Positions 7,849 through 16,958 of a DNA stretch of 64,000 nucleotides are shown here, piece by piece. The DNA comes from Marinobacter maritimus (GTDB lineage Bacteria; Pseudomonadota; Gammaproteobacteria; Pseudomonadales; Oleiphilaceae). Location of the stretch: contig NZ_VCGW01000002.1 in assembly GCF_007671675.1 (NCBI RefSeq), positions 1-64,000 on the forward strand, given 5' to 3'. Position numbers and translations under genes: made by a program. A model generated the notes under the pieces. That model was not told where the DNA came from. It saw only the letters and a program-made list of their open reading frames with translations, and ran no database searches. Every line of letters starts with the position of its first letter. Within the stretch, counting starts at the first letter, position 1.

Positions 7849-9432
7849 CTACTTGATTTCCGGCGGAGTGGAGAACGTGTGGTAAGGCGCTGGTGACGGT
7901 ATTGTCCATTCAAGTCCTTCCGCACCTTCCCAAGCCTTGGCGGGCGCTTTTTCACCACTTTTCACACATTTCACAACGATCAGAAGGAACAATAACTGGG
8001 TTGAACCGAACATGAATGCGCCGACGCTCGACACCATATTGAAATCGGCAAACTGCAACGCATAGTCCGGAATCCGGCGCGGCATCCCTGCAAGGCCCAG
8101 GAAGTGCATCGGGAAGAAGGCCAGGTTCATCCCGATAAACGACAGCCAGAAATGCGTTTTGGCAAGAGTTTCGTCATACATGCGGCCGGTCCACTTGGGC
8201 AGCCAGAAGTACGCTGAGGCAAAGATACCGAATATGGCACCGGGCACTAATACGTAATGGAAGTGAGCAACCACAAAGTAGGTGTCATGGTACTGGAAGT
8301 CCGCCGGGGCTATCGCCAGCATCAGGCCGGAGAAACCGCCAATAGTGAACAGAATCACAAAGGCGACGGCGAAGAGCATAGGCGTCTCAAACGTGAGCGA
8401 GCCCCGGAACATGGTAGCCACCCAGTTGAACACCTTCACACCTGTTGGTACGGCGATCAGCAAGGTCGCATACATGAAGAACAGCTGCCCGGCGACGGGT
8501 ACGCCTACCGTGAACATGTGGTGCGCCCATACCAGGAAGGAAAGCAGTGCAATCGCACCCACCGCATATACCATCGAAGCGTAGCCAAACAGCTGCTTAC
8601 GGGAAAATGCCGGAATTATGTGCGATATGGCGCCAAACGCCGGCAAGATCATAATGTACACCTCGGGATGCCCGAAGAACCAGAACACGTGCTGGAACAG
8701 AACCGGGTCACCACCGCCAGCCGCATTGAAAAAGCTGGTGCCAAAGTTGATGTCCATCAGCATCATGGTTACCACGCCTGCCAACACTGGCATTACCGCG
8801 ATAAGCAGGAACGCAGTGATCAGCCAGGTCCAAACAAACATGGGCATTTTCATCAGGGTCATCCCCGGCGCACGCATATTCAGTACCGTTGCAATCACGT
8901 TGATGGCGCCCATGATCGAGGACACACCCATGATGTGAATGGCAAAGATAAAGAAGGTCGTACTAGGCGGCCCGTAGGTGGTGGAAAGCGGCGCATAGAA
9001 GGTCCAGCCAAAGTTTGGCGCACCACCTTCCATGAACAAGGTCGAAACCAGTATCAGGAAGGCACATGGCAACAACCAGAAACTCCAGTTGTTCATCCGT
9101 GGCAGGGCCATGTCCGGCGCACCGATCATCAGCGGTATCATCCAGTTTGCCAACCCGACGAACGCGGGCATAACCGCACCGAAGACCATGATCAGGCCGT
9201 GCATGGTAGTCATCTGGTTAAAAAATTCCGGCTGGACAATCTGTAGCCCCGGCTGGAAAAGTTCTGCCCGGATAACCATTGCCATGGTTCCACCCAAAAG
9301 GAACATGGTGAAACTGAATATCAGGTACATGGTCCCGATATCTTTATGGTTAGTCGTCAGCAGCCAGCGGCTAATGCCGCTTGCAGGGCCGTGATGATGA
9401 TCCTGGGCGTGGGTATCTGCAACCGCACTCAT
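7849..9432 (-). CDS. ctaD: Cytochrome c oxidase subunit I (aa3 type)
   Basis: The catalytic subunit of the haem-copper oxidase reduces O2 to water and pumps protons. Twelve membrane segments are apparent. Key residues are visible: the low-spin haem ligand in MTTMHGLIMVFG, the CuB histidine and crosslinked tyrosine in FGHPEVYIMI, the His pair in VWAHHMFTVG and the haem a3 region VVAHFHYVLVPG. The K-channel tyrosine of the type A1 class is present in HPEVY. The ATG at 9432 is favoured over an upstream TTG because GGGGG precedes it at good spacing; 527 residues. Confidence 0.97.
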   Translation of the reverse strand: MSAVADTHAQDHHHGPASGISRWLLTTNHKDIGTMYLIFSFTMFLLGGTMAMVIRAELFQPGLQIVQPEFFNQMTTMHGLIMVFGAVMPAFVGLANWMIPLMIGAPDMALPRMNNWSFWLLPCAFLILVSTLFMEGGAPNFGWTFYAPLSTTYGPPSTTFFIFAIHIMGVSSIMGAINVIATVLNMRAPGMTLMKMPMFVWTWLITAFLLIAVMPVLAGVVTMMLMDINFGTSFFNAAGGGDPVLFQHVFWFFGHPEVYIMILPAFGAISHIIPAFSRKQLFGYASMVYAVGAIALLSFLVWAHHMFTVGVPVAGQLFFMYATLLIAVPTGVKVFNWVATMFRGSLTFETPMLFAVAFVILFTIGGFSGLMLAIAPADFQYHDTYFVVAHFHYVLVPGAIFGIFASAYFWLPKWTGRMYDETLAKTHFWLSFIGMNLAFFPMHFLGLAGMPRRIPDYALQFADFNMVSSVGAFMFGSTQLLFLLIVVKCVKSGEKAPAKAWEGAEGLEWTIPSPAPYHTFSTPPEIK

Positions 9433-9489
9433 TAAAACCCCCGTTACCGCCAATTATTGTGGCTGGTGATATCTGTTATCTGGCGTTGA

Positions 9490-10614
9490 TTACTGTTCGT
9501 TCTTGTAATCGAAGATTTCTTTCGGCGTAACCATGTCACCCACCTTATTACCCCAGGCGTTGCGCTCGTAGGTAATGATGGCCGCAAGATCCGCTTCGTT
9601 CAGCTGGCCGCCGAAGGCCTGCATCGCCGTACCGGGTTTACCGTTCACCACAATATCGATGTGTGCGGTTATATCTCCCACGGCAATGGCGCTGCCTTTA
9701 AGTGCCGGGAATGCCGGTGGAGCGCCACTGCCATCCGCCTGGTGACAGGCGGCGCAAGCGGTCGCGTAAGCTTTTTCACCTCGCTCCATCAACTCTTCCA
9801 TAGTCCAGTCTTTTTGGGTCAGCTCACGCTCCTTCTCCGCGTTGGCTTTCTGCTCGGCAACCCAGGTGTTGTACTCCTCTTCCGGCACGGCCTTTACCAC
9901 CACTGGCATAAAGCCATGGTTCTTGCCACACAACTCGGTGCACTGGCCTCGATAGGTGCCTGGCTTGTCAACGCGGGTCCAGGCTTCATTGATAAAACCG
10001 GGAATGGCGTCCTTCTTTACGCCAAAATCTGGCACCCACCAGGAATGGATAACGTCGTTTGCGGTCAGCAGGAAGCGAACTTTCTTGCCCACCGGAATCA
10101 CCATCGGGTTATCCACTTCCAACAGATAGTTTTCGCCCTTGGTCTGACGGTTACTGATCTGGTCCGCGGGTGTCGTAAGATTTGAGAAGTAGCCGAAATC
10201 CTCGTTGATGTATTCGTACTGCCACTTCCACTGATAGCCAGTTACCTTGATGTCTATGTCTGACTCGGTTGTGTCGTACATATCGATCAAGGTTGCGGTG
10301 GCAGGAATTGCCATAATGACAAGAATAACCAGTGGTATGAGCGTCCAAAGAACTTCAACCAGAGTATTCTCATGAAAGTTTGCAGGTTTTGCGCCCTGAG
10401 ACTTGCGATGGGCGAAGATAGACCAGAACATGATCCCGAATACCACGACGCCGATGGCGACGCAGATCCAGAAGATGGTCATGTGAAGGTCAAATATATC
10501 ATTACTGGTGCCGGTCACCCCTGGTGTCATGTTTACCGTCCAGTCCGCCAGGGAAAGGGCGGGGAACGACAGACCACCTAAAAGGGCACCTGCCCGCTGA
10601 GCGTGCACGCGCAT
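9490..10614 (-). CDS. ctaC: Cytochrome c oxidase subunit II with C-terminal cytochrome c domain
   Basis: Subunit II receives electrons through the binuclear CuA centre. A signal peptide (about residues 1-23) is followed by two membrane helices and a cupredoxin domain with CuA ligands H190, C225, E227 (backbone), C229, H233 and M236 in HSWWVPDFG and CTELCGKNHGFM. A fused C-terminal cytochrome c domain carries CAACH (residues 287-291), so this is a caa3-like subunit; the fusion is common in gammaproteobacteria. GGAG lies seven bases before the ATG. It is the first gene of the minus-strand cox operon, so the promoter is expected in 10615-10780. Confidence 0.96.
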   Translation of the reverse strand: MRVHAQRAGALLGGLSFPALSLADWTVNMTPGVTGTSNDIFDLHMTIFWICVAIGVVVFGIMFWSIFAHRKSQGAKPANFHENTLVEVLWTLIPLVILVIMAIPATATLIDMYDTTESDIDIKVTGYQWKWQYEYINEDFGYFSNLTTPADQISNRQTKGENYLLEVDNPMVIPVGKKVRFLLTANDVIHSWWVPDFGVKKDAIPGFINEAWTRVDKPGTYRGQCTELCGKNHGFMPVVVKAVPEEEYNTWVAEQKANAEKERELTQKDWTMEELMERGEKAYATACAACHQADGSGAPPAFPALKGSAIAVGDITAHIDIVVNGKPGTAMQAFGGQLNEADLAAIITYERNAWGNKVGDMVTPKEIFDYKNEQ

Positions 10615-10819
10615 GCTGTGTCTCCACAGAGTGTTATTCTTGTCGGATTTTGCATTATCCCTCTGGCGCTTACCGATGCTCTCGCATTCATCGGGCCACT
10701 CAGAGTGAAAGCCTGCTTATGGATATCTCGGGTAGAGTATAGACACAGATCAAAAAAATACGAAAATATTGACTAAACCCAAAAGTGCTAAGCAGAAAAA
10801 ATTAGGAACCAAATAGAAT

Positions 10820-12148
10820 ATGACCTCCAGGCTGTCGACTACAGACCGGCGCTTATGGGCTTTGGCATGGCCATTGATGCTCACCAATCTCACTGTGCCC
10901 TTGCTGGGGCTTGTGGATACTGCCGTGCTTGGCCATCTCGAAAGCCCGGAATACCTCGGCGCGGTCGCTGTTGGCGCTAATCTGTTCAGCATCCTGTATT
11001 GGACATTCGGCTTTATGCGCATGGGCACGACGGGGCTCGCTGCTCAGGCCTGGGGCAAGCGCGACAGTTTCGGCCAGGTTGCCCTGCTGTTGCGCTCGGT
11101 GATGCTTGCAGTGGGGATTGGCCTGCTTCTGATCCTTTGCCATCAGCCCTTGATACGAACGGGGCTTGCGCTCATGAACCCAAGCGCGGGCGTTACCGAA
11201 CTTGCCGCCGAGTACGCCGCCATAAGAATCTGGAGCGCTCCGGCGGTGCTTTGCCAGTACACGCTTGTGGGCTGGCTTATTGGCACCCAGTTTCCTCGCG
11301 GCCCTATGGTCATGCTCATTGTGGCCAATGGGCTGAATATTGTTCTGGATGTGCTGTTCGTCACAGTGCTGGGCTGGAACAGCCGTGGCGTTGCCATCGC
11401 CACGGTGATTGCCGAGTACGGTGCGGCGATCATCGGCTTTGCCATTGTGCTACGCCGTATGCCCGATGGCCAAAGACTTACGCGGGAGTTATTCGGACAA
11501 CTTGCCGACTACCTGGCCATTCTTCAGGTAAACCGCTATATCATGGTTCGCACCATCGCCCTGCTTCTGGTGCTGGCATTTTTTACCGCTCAGGGGGCTC
11601 GCCAGGGCGACACCATACTCGCAGCCAATGCCGTGCTGATCACTTTTCTGCTGTTGATTTCAAATGCTCTGGACGGCTTTGCCAATGCCGCCGAAGCCCT
11701 GATTGGAGAATCCGTCGGGCGCAACAGTAAGCGACGCTTCTTTGTAGTGTTTCGATGTGCGCTGCGCTGGTCTCTCTGGGGTTCGTTGTTGCTGACCATT
11801 GTGTTCGTTTTGGGTGGCCGCGGCCTGATAGCGCTGCTGACTGGCATTGAAGAGGTCCGCACCACCGCCTGGCAGTATTTGCCCTGGCTATGGTTGCTGC
11901 CTTTCGCTTCTGTTTGGGGCTTTCTGTTCGACGGTATATTCATTGGCGCTACACGCACCCGGGATATGCAGAACACCATGCTGTTTTCAGCGCTGGGCGT
12001 TTTCGCGCCCGTGTGGTGGCTAACTACAGGCTGGGGCAACCACGGACTCTGGTTTTCTCTCATCTGTCTCATGCTCGCCCGAGCGGCAAGCATGGGTTGG
12101 CTGTGCTGGTCCCACACGCGCAACGACAGGTGGTTCAGCACCCGTTAA
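10820..12148 (+). CDS. MATE-family efflux transporter, DinF-like
   Basis: A 442-residue protein with twelve hydrophobic segments in two homologous halves, as in multidrug and toxic compound extrusion transporters driven by Na+ or H+. The N-terminal stretch PLMLTNLTVPLLGLVDTAVLGHL and the TFGFMRMGTTGLAAQAWG segment are typical of the DinF/NorM branch. It is divergent from ctaC across about 205 bases. The substrate cannot be told from sequence. The following unknown gene starts about 150 bases downstream. Confidence 0.9.
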   Translation: MTSRLSTTDRRLWALAWPLMLTNLTVPLLGLVDTAVLGHLESPEYLGAVAVGANLFSILYWTFGFMRMGTTGLAAQAWGKRDSFGQVALLLRSVMLAVGIGLLLILCHQPLIRTGLALMNPSAGVTELAAEYAAIRIWSAPAVLCQYTLVGWLIGTQFPRGPMVMLIVANGLNIVLDVLFVTVLGWNSRGVAIATVIAEYGAAIIGFAIVLRRMPDGQRLTRELFGQLADYLAILQVNRYIMVRTIALLLVLAFFTAQGARQGDTILAANAVLITFLLLISNALDGFANAAEALIGESVGRNSKRRFFVVFRCALRWSLWGSLLLTIVFVLGGRGLIALLTGIEEVRTTAWQYLPWLWLLPFASVWGFLFDGIFIGATRTRDMQNTMLFSALGVFAPVWWLTTGWGNHGLWFSLICLMLARAASMGWLCWSHTRNDRWFSTR

Positions 12149-12297
12149 CCCATGGCCAATTGTTAACAATATCTGACAGTCTGGAAATCGCGGCTCGCCA
12201 AATCTCGTCTACACTTGTCAGAAAAGACGGGCGCCTTGTGGCAGTAACCAGCCACCGCGTGAGTGCCCGTTTACCCATTGCCCGTACAGGAGGCGCC

Positions 12298-12987
12298 TTG
12301 CGACCTCAACTTGTTCAAACACCGGCATGTCCTCAAATGACTCCACAGGCAGTCCTAGAGATCATTGACCACGCGCGGCGCAAGGAGGCTCGCTCGGGAA
12401 CATTTCTGCGGCAGCTGCATGAGAAAGCAGCCGCATTGCCTGCTGCTGTCACGATTGAGGGTTTCCAGCCTGCCAACTGCCTGTTCCAGTTCGCAATCGA
12501 GTACATTGAAATGGCACCCAGGCTCATCGAGTGCGTGGGTGCCTGTGCACGTGAGGCAGGTACAGCGCAGCTGTTCGACCCGTTCGTTAAAGCCGCAACC
12601 GGTTACTTCACCCAGCCTTCAGCTCTGCTGATACGCTACGTTGGCCTGGATGGCCTGCTGATTCGTGCCTACCTTTGCCATCGCCTGATGGAAGAAATGC
12701 ACGAGAATAATCACTCCATAAGAACCGGGGGGCTTGTCGATATAGAAGCAACCCGTGCTAATCTGCTGGTTCATGAACTTATTGGCGAACCCTTTGCAAA
12801 CGAACTGGACGATTCGATAACCATGACTGTGCTGCAGATTGCAGGTACACCGGACTATTACGAGTTGAATCTCGACCCCTTCGTTGAACAGGTAAATAAT
12901 GATGCCTGGAATTGGATGCGGGAGTATTGGGAACACCTTCTGACCCGGAATCACATCCGCTTTTCTCTGGGCTCTGGTCTGCCCTGA
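12298..12987 (+). CDS. Unknown conserved soluble protein
   Basis: A protein of about 229 residues without signal peptide or membrane segments, and not recognised. It is mainly alpha-helical in composition, with phrases such as EIIDHARRKEARSGTFLRQLHE and WNWMREYWEHLL. The start is uncertain. A TTG at 12298 has AGGAGG four bases upstream. An ATG at 12337 lacks a ribosome-binding site. The long open frame continuing upstream into the MATE gene is out of its coding frame and is not believed. It precedes the cupredoxin operon by 50 bases and could be transcribed with it. Confidence 0.6.
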   Translation: MRPQLVQTPACPQMTPQAVLEIIDHARRKEARSGTFLRQLHEKAAALPAAVTIEGFQPANCLFQFAIEYIEMAPRLIECVGACAREAGTAQLFDPFVKAATGYFTQPSALLIRYVGLDGLLIRAYLCHRLMEEMHENNHSIRTGGLVDIEATRANLLVHELIGEPFANELDDSITMTVLQIAGTPDYYELNLDPFVEQVNNDAWNWMREYWEHLLTRNHIRFSLGSGLP

Positions 12988-13037
12988 TTTGATCCTGCCT
13001 TGGGCGGCTCTGCGCGATTGAAAGGTTCATAGCGATA

Positions 13038-13703
13038 ATGAAGATGAAAACGGGTTTGCTGCTGGCTTGTTGCCTGGTGCCAGCTTCTGTCTTGTCAGAT
13101 GAACTGACCCTCCGGGTTCAGATTGCGGGCGGCGCCGGCCCGGTAACCGGTGCCGTGGTGTATTTGAATGATGGTAGCCAGGCTTCCCCCTTACGGGCCG
13201 AAATGTTTCAGAAAGACCGAATGTTTCACCCTCATATACTGATCCTTCCGGTCGGGTCCAGCGTGGACTTTCCGAATCGTGACAACACCCAGCATCATGT
13301 CTACTCCTTCTCGCCGACTAAAACCTTTAATCTCGAGCTCTATGCGGGCGTGCCCGAAACATCCGTTTTGTTTGATCAGCCCGGCATTGTTGAGCTCGGG
13401 TGTAATATTCACGACCACATGAAGGCGTTCATTGTTGTGGCTGACACCCGCGCCATCGGACAGACCAACGAGCAGGGGGAGGTAACGCTCGCGCTGGACT
13501 TCGGCGCATCCCCGCCACCCGGCTCGCTCAGCCTGAATATCTGGCACCCCCGCCTGCAGGACAACACCAGGCCCGTGATTCAGGAAATCGATGTTGCCAG
13601 CCTGGCAAATGCGACTGCCGAAATTGTCAGCATTGAACTGCAGCCCGAACCACGCAACGAAGGCCCTCTCGACCACCTTCAGAAGCGCTTCCGGGAGCTT
13701 TGA
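13038..13703 (+). CDS. Secreted cupredoxin-like protein (methylamine-utilisation-like)
   Basis: A 221-residue protein with a signal peptide (about 1-20) and a blue-copper-like fold, of the type often annotated as methylamine utilisation protein. Probable metal ligands are the histidine pair in NTQHHVYSFS (residues 86-87) and C122, H125/H127 and M128 in GCNIHDHMKAF, a normal type 1 copper pattern. The C-terminal part looks like a carboxypeptidase-regulatory-type beta domain. No methylamine dehydrogenase genes are nearby, so the annotation name should not be taken as function. The stop overlaps the start of the next gene (TGATG), giving translational coupling to a c-di-GMP phosphodiesterase. 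Confidence 0.8.
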   Translation: MKMKTGLLLACCLVPASVLSDELTLRVQIAGGAGPVTGAVVYLNDGSQASPLRAEMFQKDRMFHPHILILPVGSSVDFPNRDNTQHHVYSFSPTKTFNLELYAGVPETSVLFDQPGIVELGCNIHDHMKAFIVVADTRAIGQTNEQGEVTLALDFGASPPPGSLSLNIWHPRLQDNTRPVIQEIDVASLANATAEIVSIELQPEPRNEGPLDHLQKRFREL

Positions 13704-16060
13704 TGGCCAGCTGGGTAAACCGCATCGGGTTCCGCGGCCGGCTGGTTACGGCCATGGTTGCCCTGGTTGCCCTGGTGAGTCTGCTGATTGGCGCGCTGTT
13801 GATGGTGTACCTGTTTGAAGACGAAAAACGCCGGGCCCTGGAGCAGCTCAGCATAGCCGAGCGCCTGACCAACGAAGTGATTGAGCGCCGCACCGATCTC
13901 GAGCTCTCTCGTTTGAGCATCGTTGTACGCGACTTTGGCTTCCGCTCGGCCATCGCCAGCCGTGATCCCGCAACCCTCAGCAGCGCCTTGGAGAATCACA
14001 GCAGACGCGTTGGGGCGGATTTTGCCACGTTGCTGGATAGCCAGGGAGAGCTTCTGGCATCAACGCTATCCAGCGCTTTGCCGGGCGCTACCGCCGCGCA
14101 ACTTGCCAACGCCCGCAATAACGGAGCCGACCGCTCACTCCTGACGATTGACCAGCGCGGCTACGAAGTGCTCATCGTCCCCGTGGAAGCGCCTGGATTA
14201 CGGGCATGGCTGGTGGCAGGCTTCGAGATGGATCAGACGCTGGCCAACATTATTGCGAGGCTTAGCGGCAGCTCCGTCATTTTCCGCACGAGCGCGAACA
14301 CGCCCGGTGGCTTCACCAGCTTTGCGGCATCCTCTGATATCGACAGTGGCAGCGAGCCGGCACTTGTCAAATCGGCAGGCGGCCAGAACTTCATCGAAAG
14401 TACCCGTCACTTCACTCGCACACTGAACCTTGGTGCTTCCGGGCAAGGCGTCTTCGAGGCGGTTCTGATGATCAGCCGGGAAGCCAGCCTGCAGAACTAC
14501 TACAGCCGGGCTCTGGAAATTGCCCTGCTGGTCACGGTGATCATGCTGTTTGCCACAGTGCTGGCGCTGCTGACCGCAAGGTATCTGGGCCGGCCAGTGC
14601 TGCAACTTGCCCACTACGCAAGGGCCGTCGGGCGGGGGGATAACCCGCGAGCTCCCGACATCCGCTCTGGCGGTGAGCTGCGCGAACTGCGCAACGCTCT
14701 GCGGGATACACTCGCCCGGCTCACTCGCCGCGAAGCGGAAATCCGCCATGCCGCAACCCACGACGAAGTGACAGGGTTGGGCAACCGTCACGCGCTTATG
14801 GACATGGCGAAGGAGCACTTTGACGCCGGCGTGCCCTGCAGCTTGATTGGCGTGCGCGTGAGCGATCTGTCAAACATCAACGATACGCTCGGTATTGAGT
14901 TCGGCGACAAAGTCCTGCTGGGCCTCTCGCAACGGCTGCGCGATGAACTCCCGGATGCCAGCCTGATTGCTCGTACCGGCGGCGGTGAGTTCCTCGCGCT
15001 GGTTCCGGTACACAGCCCCGAAGCGCTGGAACAGCGGGCTCTGGCGCTGCACAACGCCGTGGTATTGCCCCTCGATGTCGGCAACACCCCGTTTTCTCTG
15101 CGCGCCAACCTGATAACACTGCAACTGCCTACCGATGCCAGCCAGACCAATGAGCTGAGAAGGCGAGTAAACCTGACCTTTGAGCAGGCCCTGCAACAGG
15201 GTGCTGCGGTCACACGTTACGAGCCCGGGCGGGATGAAAACCACCTGCGCGAACTCAAGCTGGTCTCCGATCTGCACAGTGCGGTCCGTCACGGGGGCCT
15301 GCACATGAACTATCAGCCCAAGCTGGATAATCACACCGGGCAGTTACTCCAGGTGGAGGCTCTGGTGCGCTGGATACATCCGGAGCTGGGCTTCATATCA
15401 CCGGAAGAGTTCATCTTTCTGGCAGAGCAGTCCGGGCAGATCAACGACCTCACCGATCATATTCTGCAACGGGTTGCCAACGATGCCCGGAGCTGGTTCA
15501 ACGCCGGCCTGGATATGGGTGTGGCGATCAACCTTTCCGCAATGGACCTGACCTGGCCGGCCCTGACTGAACGCATAACAACCATTTTTGCTGGCTGGCA
15601 CCACAGTATGGAGCGCATCACTCTGGAAGTGACAGAAAGCGCCGTGATGGAAGACCCGATAGAAGCCATGGCCACACTGAACCGCCTGCGGGATCTGGGC
15701 GTCACGCTTTCTGTTGACGATTTTGGCACCGGTTATTCATCACTATCCCAGCTGCGCAAACTGCCGGTTCAGGAATTGAAAATAGATAAATCCTTTGTGC
15801 TCAGACTGAACGCCGAACCTCAGGACCAGCTGATCGTAAAATCCACCATCGATATGGCCCATGGACTTGGCCTCAAGGTGGTCGCAGAAGGTATCGAAAA
15901 CCTGGAAACCTGGAAGTTGCTACAGTCCTGGGGCTGCAACGTCGGCCAGGGCTTTTATCTGAGCCGTCCGGTTTCTGCAGGTGACCTTGCGCAAGCTGCC
16001 ACAGTCATTGCAGAACGTCAGCAGGAGCTGGCCGACACCACGCCGGAGCATTCTTCATGA
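13703..16060 (+). CDS. Membrane sensor with degenerate GGDEF and intact EAL domain
   Basis: A c-di-GMP-turnover protein of 785 residues. Membrane segments near residues 12-32 and 270-292 flank a periplasmic sensor domain; a HAMP-like linker follows (LGRPVLQLAHYARAVGRGD). The GGDEF domain has GGGEF in place of GG(D/E)EF near residue 426, so cyclase activity is probably lost and the domain may only bind GTP. The EAL domain keeps its metal and catalytic residues: EALVRW near 551, INLSAMDL, LEVTESAVM, VDDFGTGYSS, ELKIDKSFV, VAEGIEN and QGFYLSRP. It should therefore hydrolyse c-di-GMP. It overlaps its upstream neighbour by one base and its downstream neighbour by ATGA. Confidence 0.92.
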   Translation: MASWVNRIGFRGRLVTAMVALVALVSLLIGALLMVYLFEDEKRRALEQLSIAERLTNEVIERRTDLELSRLSIVVRDFGFRSAIASRDPATLSSALENHSRRVGADFATLLDSQGELLASTLSSALPGATAAQLANARNNGADRSLLTIDQRGYEVLIVPVEAPGLRAWLVAGFEMDQTLANIIARLSGSSVIFRTSANTPGGFTSFAASSDIDSGSEPALVKSAGGQNFIESTRHFTRTLNLGASGQGVFEAVLMISREASLQNYYSRALEIALLVTVIMLFATVLALLTARYLGRPVLQLAHYARAVGRGDNPRAPDIRSGGELRELRNALRDTLARLTRREAEIRHAATHDEVTGLGNRHALMDMAKEHFDAGVPCSLIGVRVSDLSNINDTLGIEFGDKVLLGLSQRLRDELPDASLIARTGGGEFLALVPVHSPEALEQRALALHNAVVLPLDVGNTPFSLRANLITLQLPTDASQTNELRRRVNLTFEQALQQGAAVTRYEPGRDENHLRELKLVSDLHSAVRHGGLHMNYQPKLDNHTGQLLQVEALVRWIHPELGFISPEEFIFLAEQSGQINDLTDHILQRVANDARSWFNAGLDMGVAINLSAMDLTWPALTERITTIFAGWHHSMERITLEVTESAVMEDPIEAMATLNRLRDLGVTLSVDDFGTGYSSLSQLRKLPVQELKIDKSFVLRLNAEPQDQLIVKSTIDMAHGLGLKVVAEGIENLETWKLLQSWGCNVGQGFYLSRPVSAGDLAQAATVIAERQQELADTTPEHSS

Positions 16061-16956
16061 TACGTTTTTCCAACAAACCGGCTGCCGCAAGGTTCGCGCC
16101 TTTGCTGGCCCTGGGGTTTCTTGCAACACCCTTGGCCATGGCCGATGTGGGCAGCCGCCTCTGGGCAACAGGTGGCGTGACCACCATAGAAGGCAGCGCC
16201 GGCGGCGGGCTGGTGCCCTGGGCCTTACTTGGCAGCTACGCCAGTGATGAAGAGTGGGGCAGCACTGTCGCCCTTAGCAGAGCCGAGGTGGACGACTACA
16301 CACTCTCGGTTGCCGGTGCCGGCTGGAACTGGAACAACCGGATTGAAATCACCGTTGCGCGCCAGACCCTGGATCTGGACAGTCTGGTGTTTACCCTCAA
16401 AAACGGCTTCGGGCTGGAGCAGGATGAGCTCAACCAGGACATCTTCGGGGTGAAAGTGCGGCTGGCGGGCGACGCTCTCTATAGCCCCTGGGGCCAATGG
16501 TCTGCTGGCGTTCAACACAAGCGGCAACGGGATTTTACCGTGCCCCAAGCCATCGGCGCCCGGGATGACAGCGGCACGGACGTGTACTTCTCCGGCTCGA
16601 AAGTGTTTTTTGCCGCCGTGCTTGGTCGCAACCTGCTGGTGAACGCCACCGTGCGCGGAACCCGGGCCAACCAGGGCGGTTTGCTGGGTTTTGGTGGCGA
16701 TCTCAATAACGGCTATGAATTCATGGCCGAAGCCGGCGCCGGCGTGTTTATTAACCGCCAATGGTTGATCGGAGCCGAGTACCGACAGAAGCCGGATAAC
16801 CTGAGTTTTGCCCGTGAGGACGACTGGTGGGACGTATTTGTTGCCTGGGTTCCTGATCGCCGGCTTGCAGTAACGGCGGCGTTCGTAAACCTTGGCGACA
16901 TTGCCACTCTGAAAGACCAGCAGGGTGTTTATCTGTCTTTGCAGGGGAGCTTCTGA
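16057..16956 (+). CDS. DUF3034-family predicted outer-membrane beta-barrel protein
   Basis: A 299-residue protein with a signal peptide (cleavage likely after PLAMA, about residue 29). It begins the mature domain with the DUF3034 signature ATGGVTTIEGSAGGGLVPWALLG and ends in an aromatic residue (LQGSF), typical of outer-membrane barrels. Alternating strand patterns run through the whole sequence. Its function is unknown. The start overlaps the preceding phosphodiesterase stop, and a lipoprotein haemoglobin gene follows after two bases, so the four genes form one operon directed at the cell envelope. Confidence 0.8.
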   Translation: MIRFSNKPAAARFAPLLALGFLATPLAMADVGSRLWATGGVTTIEGSAGGGLVPWALLGSYASDEEWGSTVALSRAEVDDYTLSVAGAGWNWNNRIEITVARQTLDLDSLVFTLKNGFGLEQDELNQDIFGVKVRLAGDALYSPWGQWSAGVQHKRQRDFTVPQAIGARDDSGTDVYFSGSKVFFAAVLGRNLLVNATVRGTRANQGGLLGFGGDLNNGYEFMAEAGAGVFINRQWLIGAEYRQKPDNLSFAREDDWWDVFVAWVPDRRLAVTAAFVNLGDIATLKDQQGVYLSLQGSF

Positions 16957-16958
16957 TC

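Noticed and set aside
8257..9246. A 329-codon frame opposite ctaD
   Set aside because: Antisense shadow of a highly conserved gene; amino-acid composition is atypical (His/Arg/Gln-rich) and without motifs.
12160..12169. TTGTTAACAA palindrome after the MATE gene
   Set aside because: Short, AT-rich and isolated; no partner site or promoter context to support an operator.
11890..12297. Upstream extension of the unknown protein into the MATE gene
   Set aside because: The MATE frame is clearly the coding one up to 12148, and a strong AGGAGG only appears at 12288.
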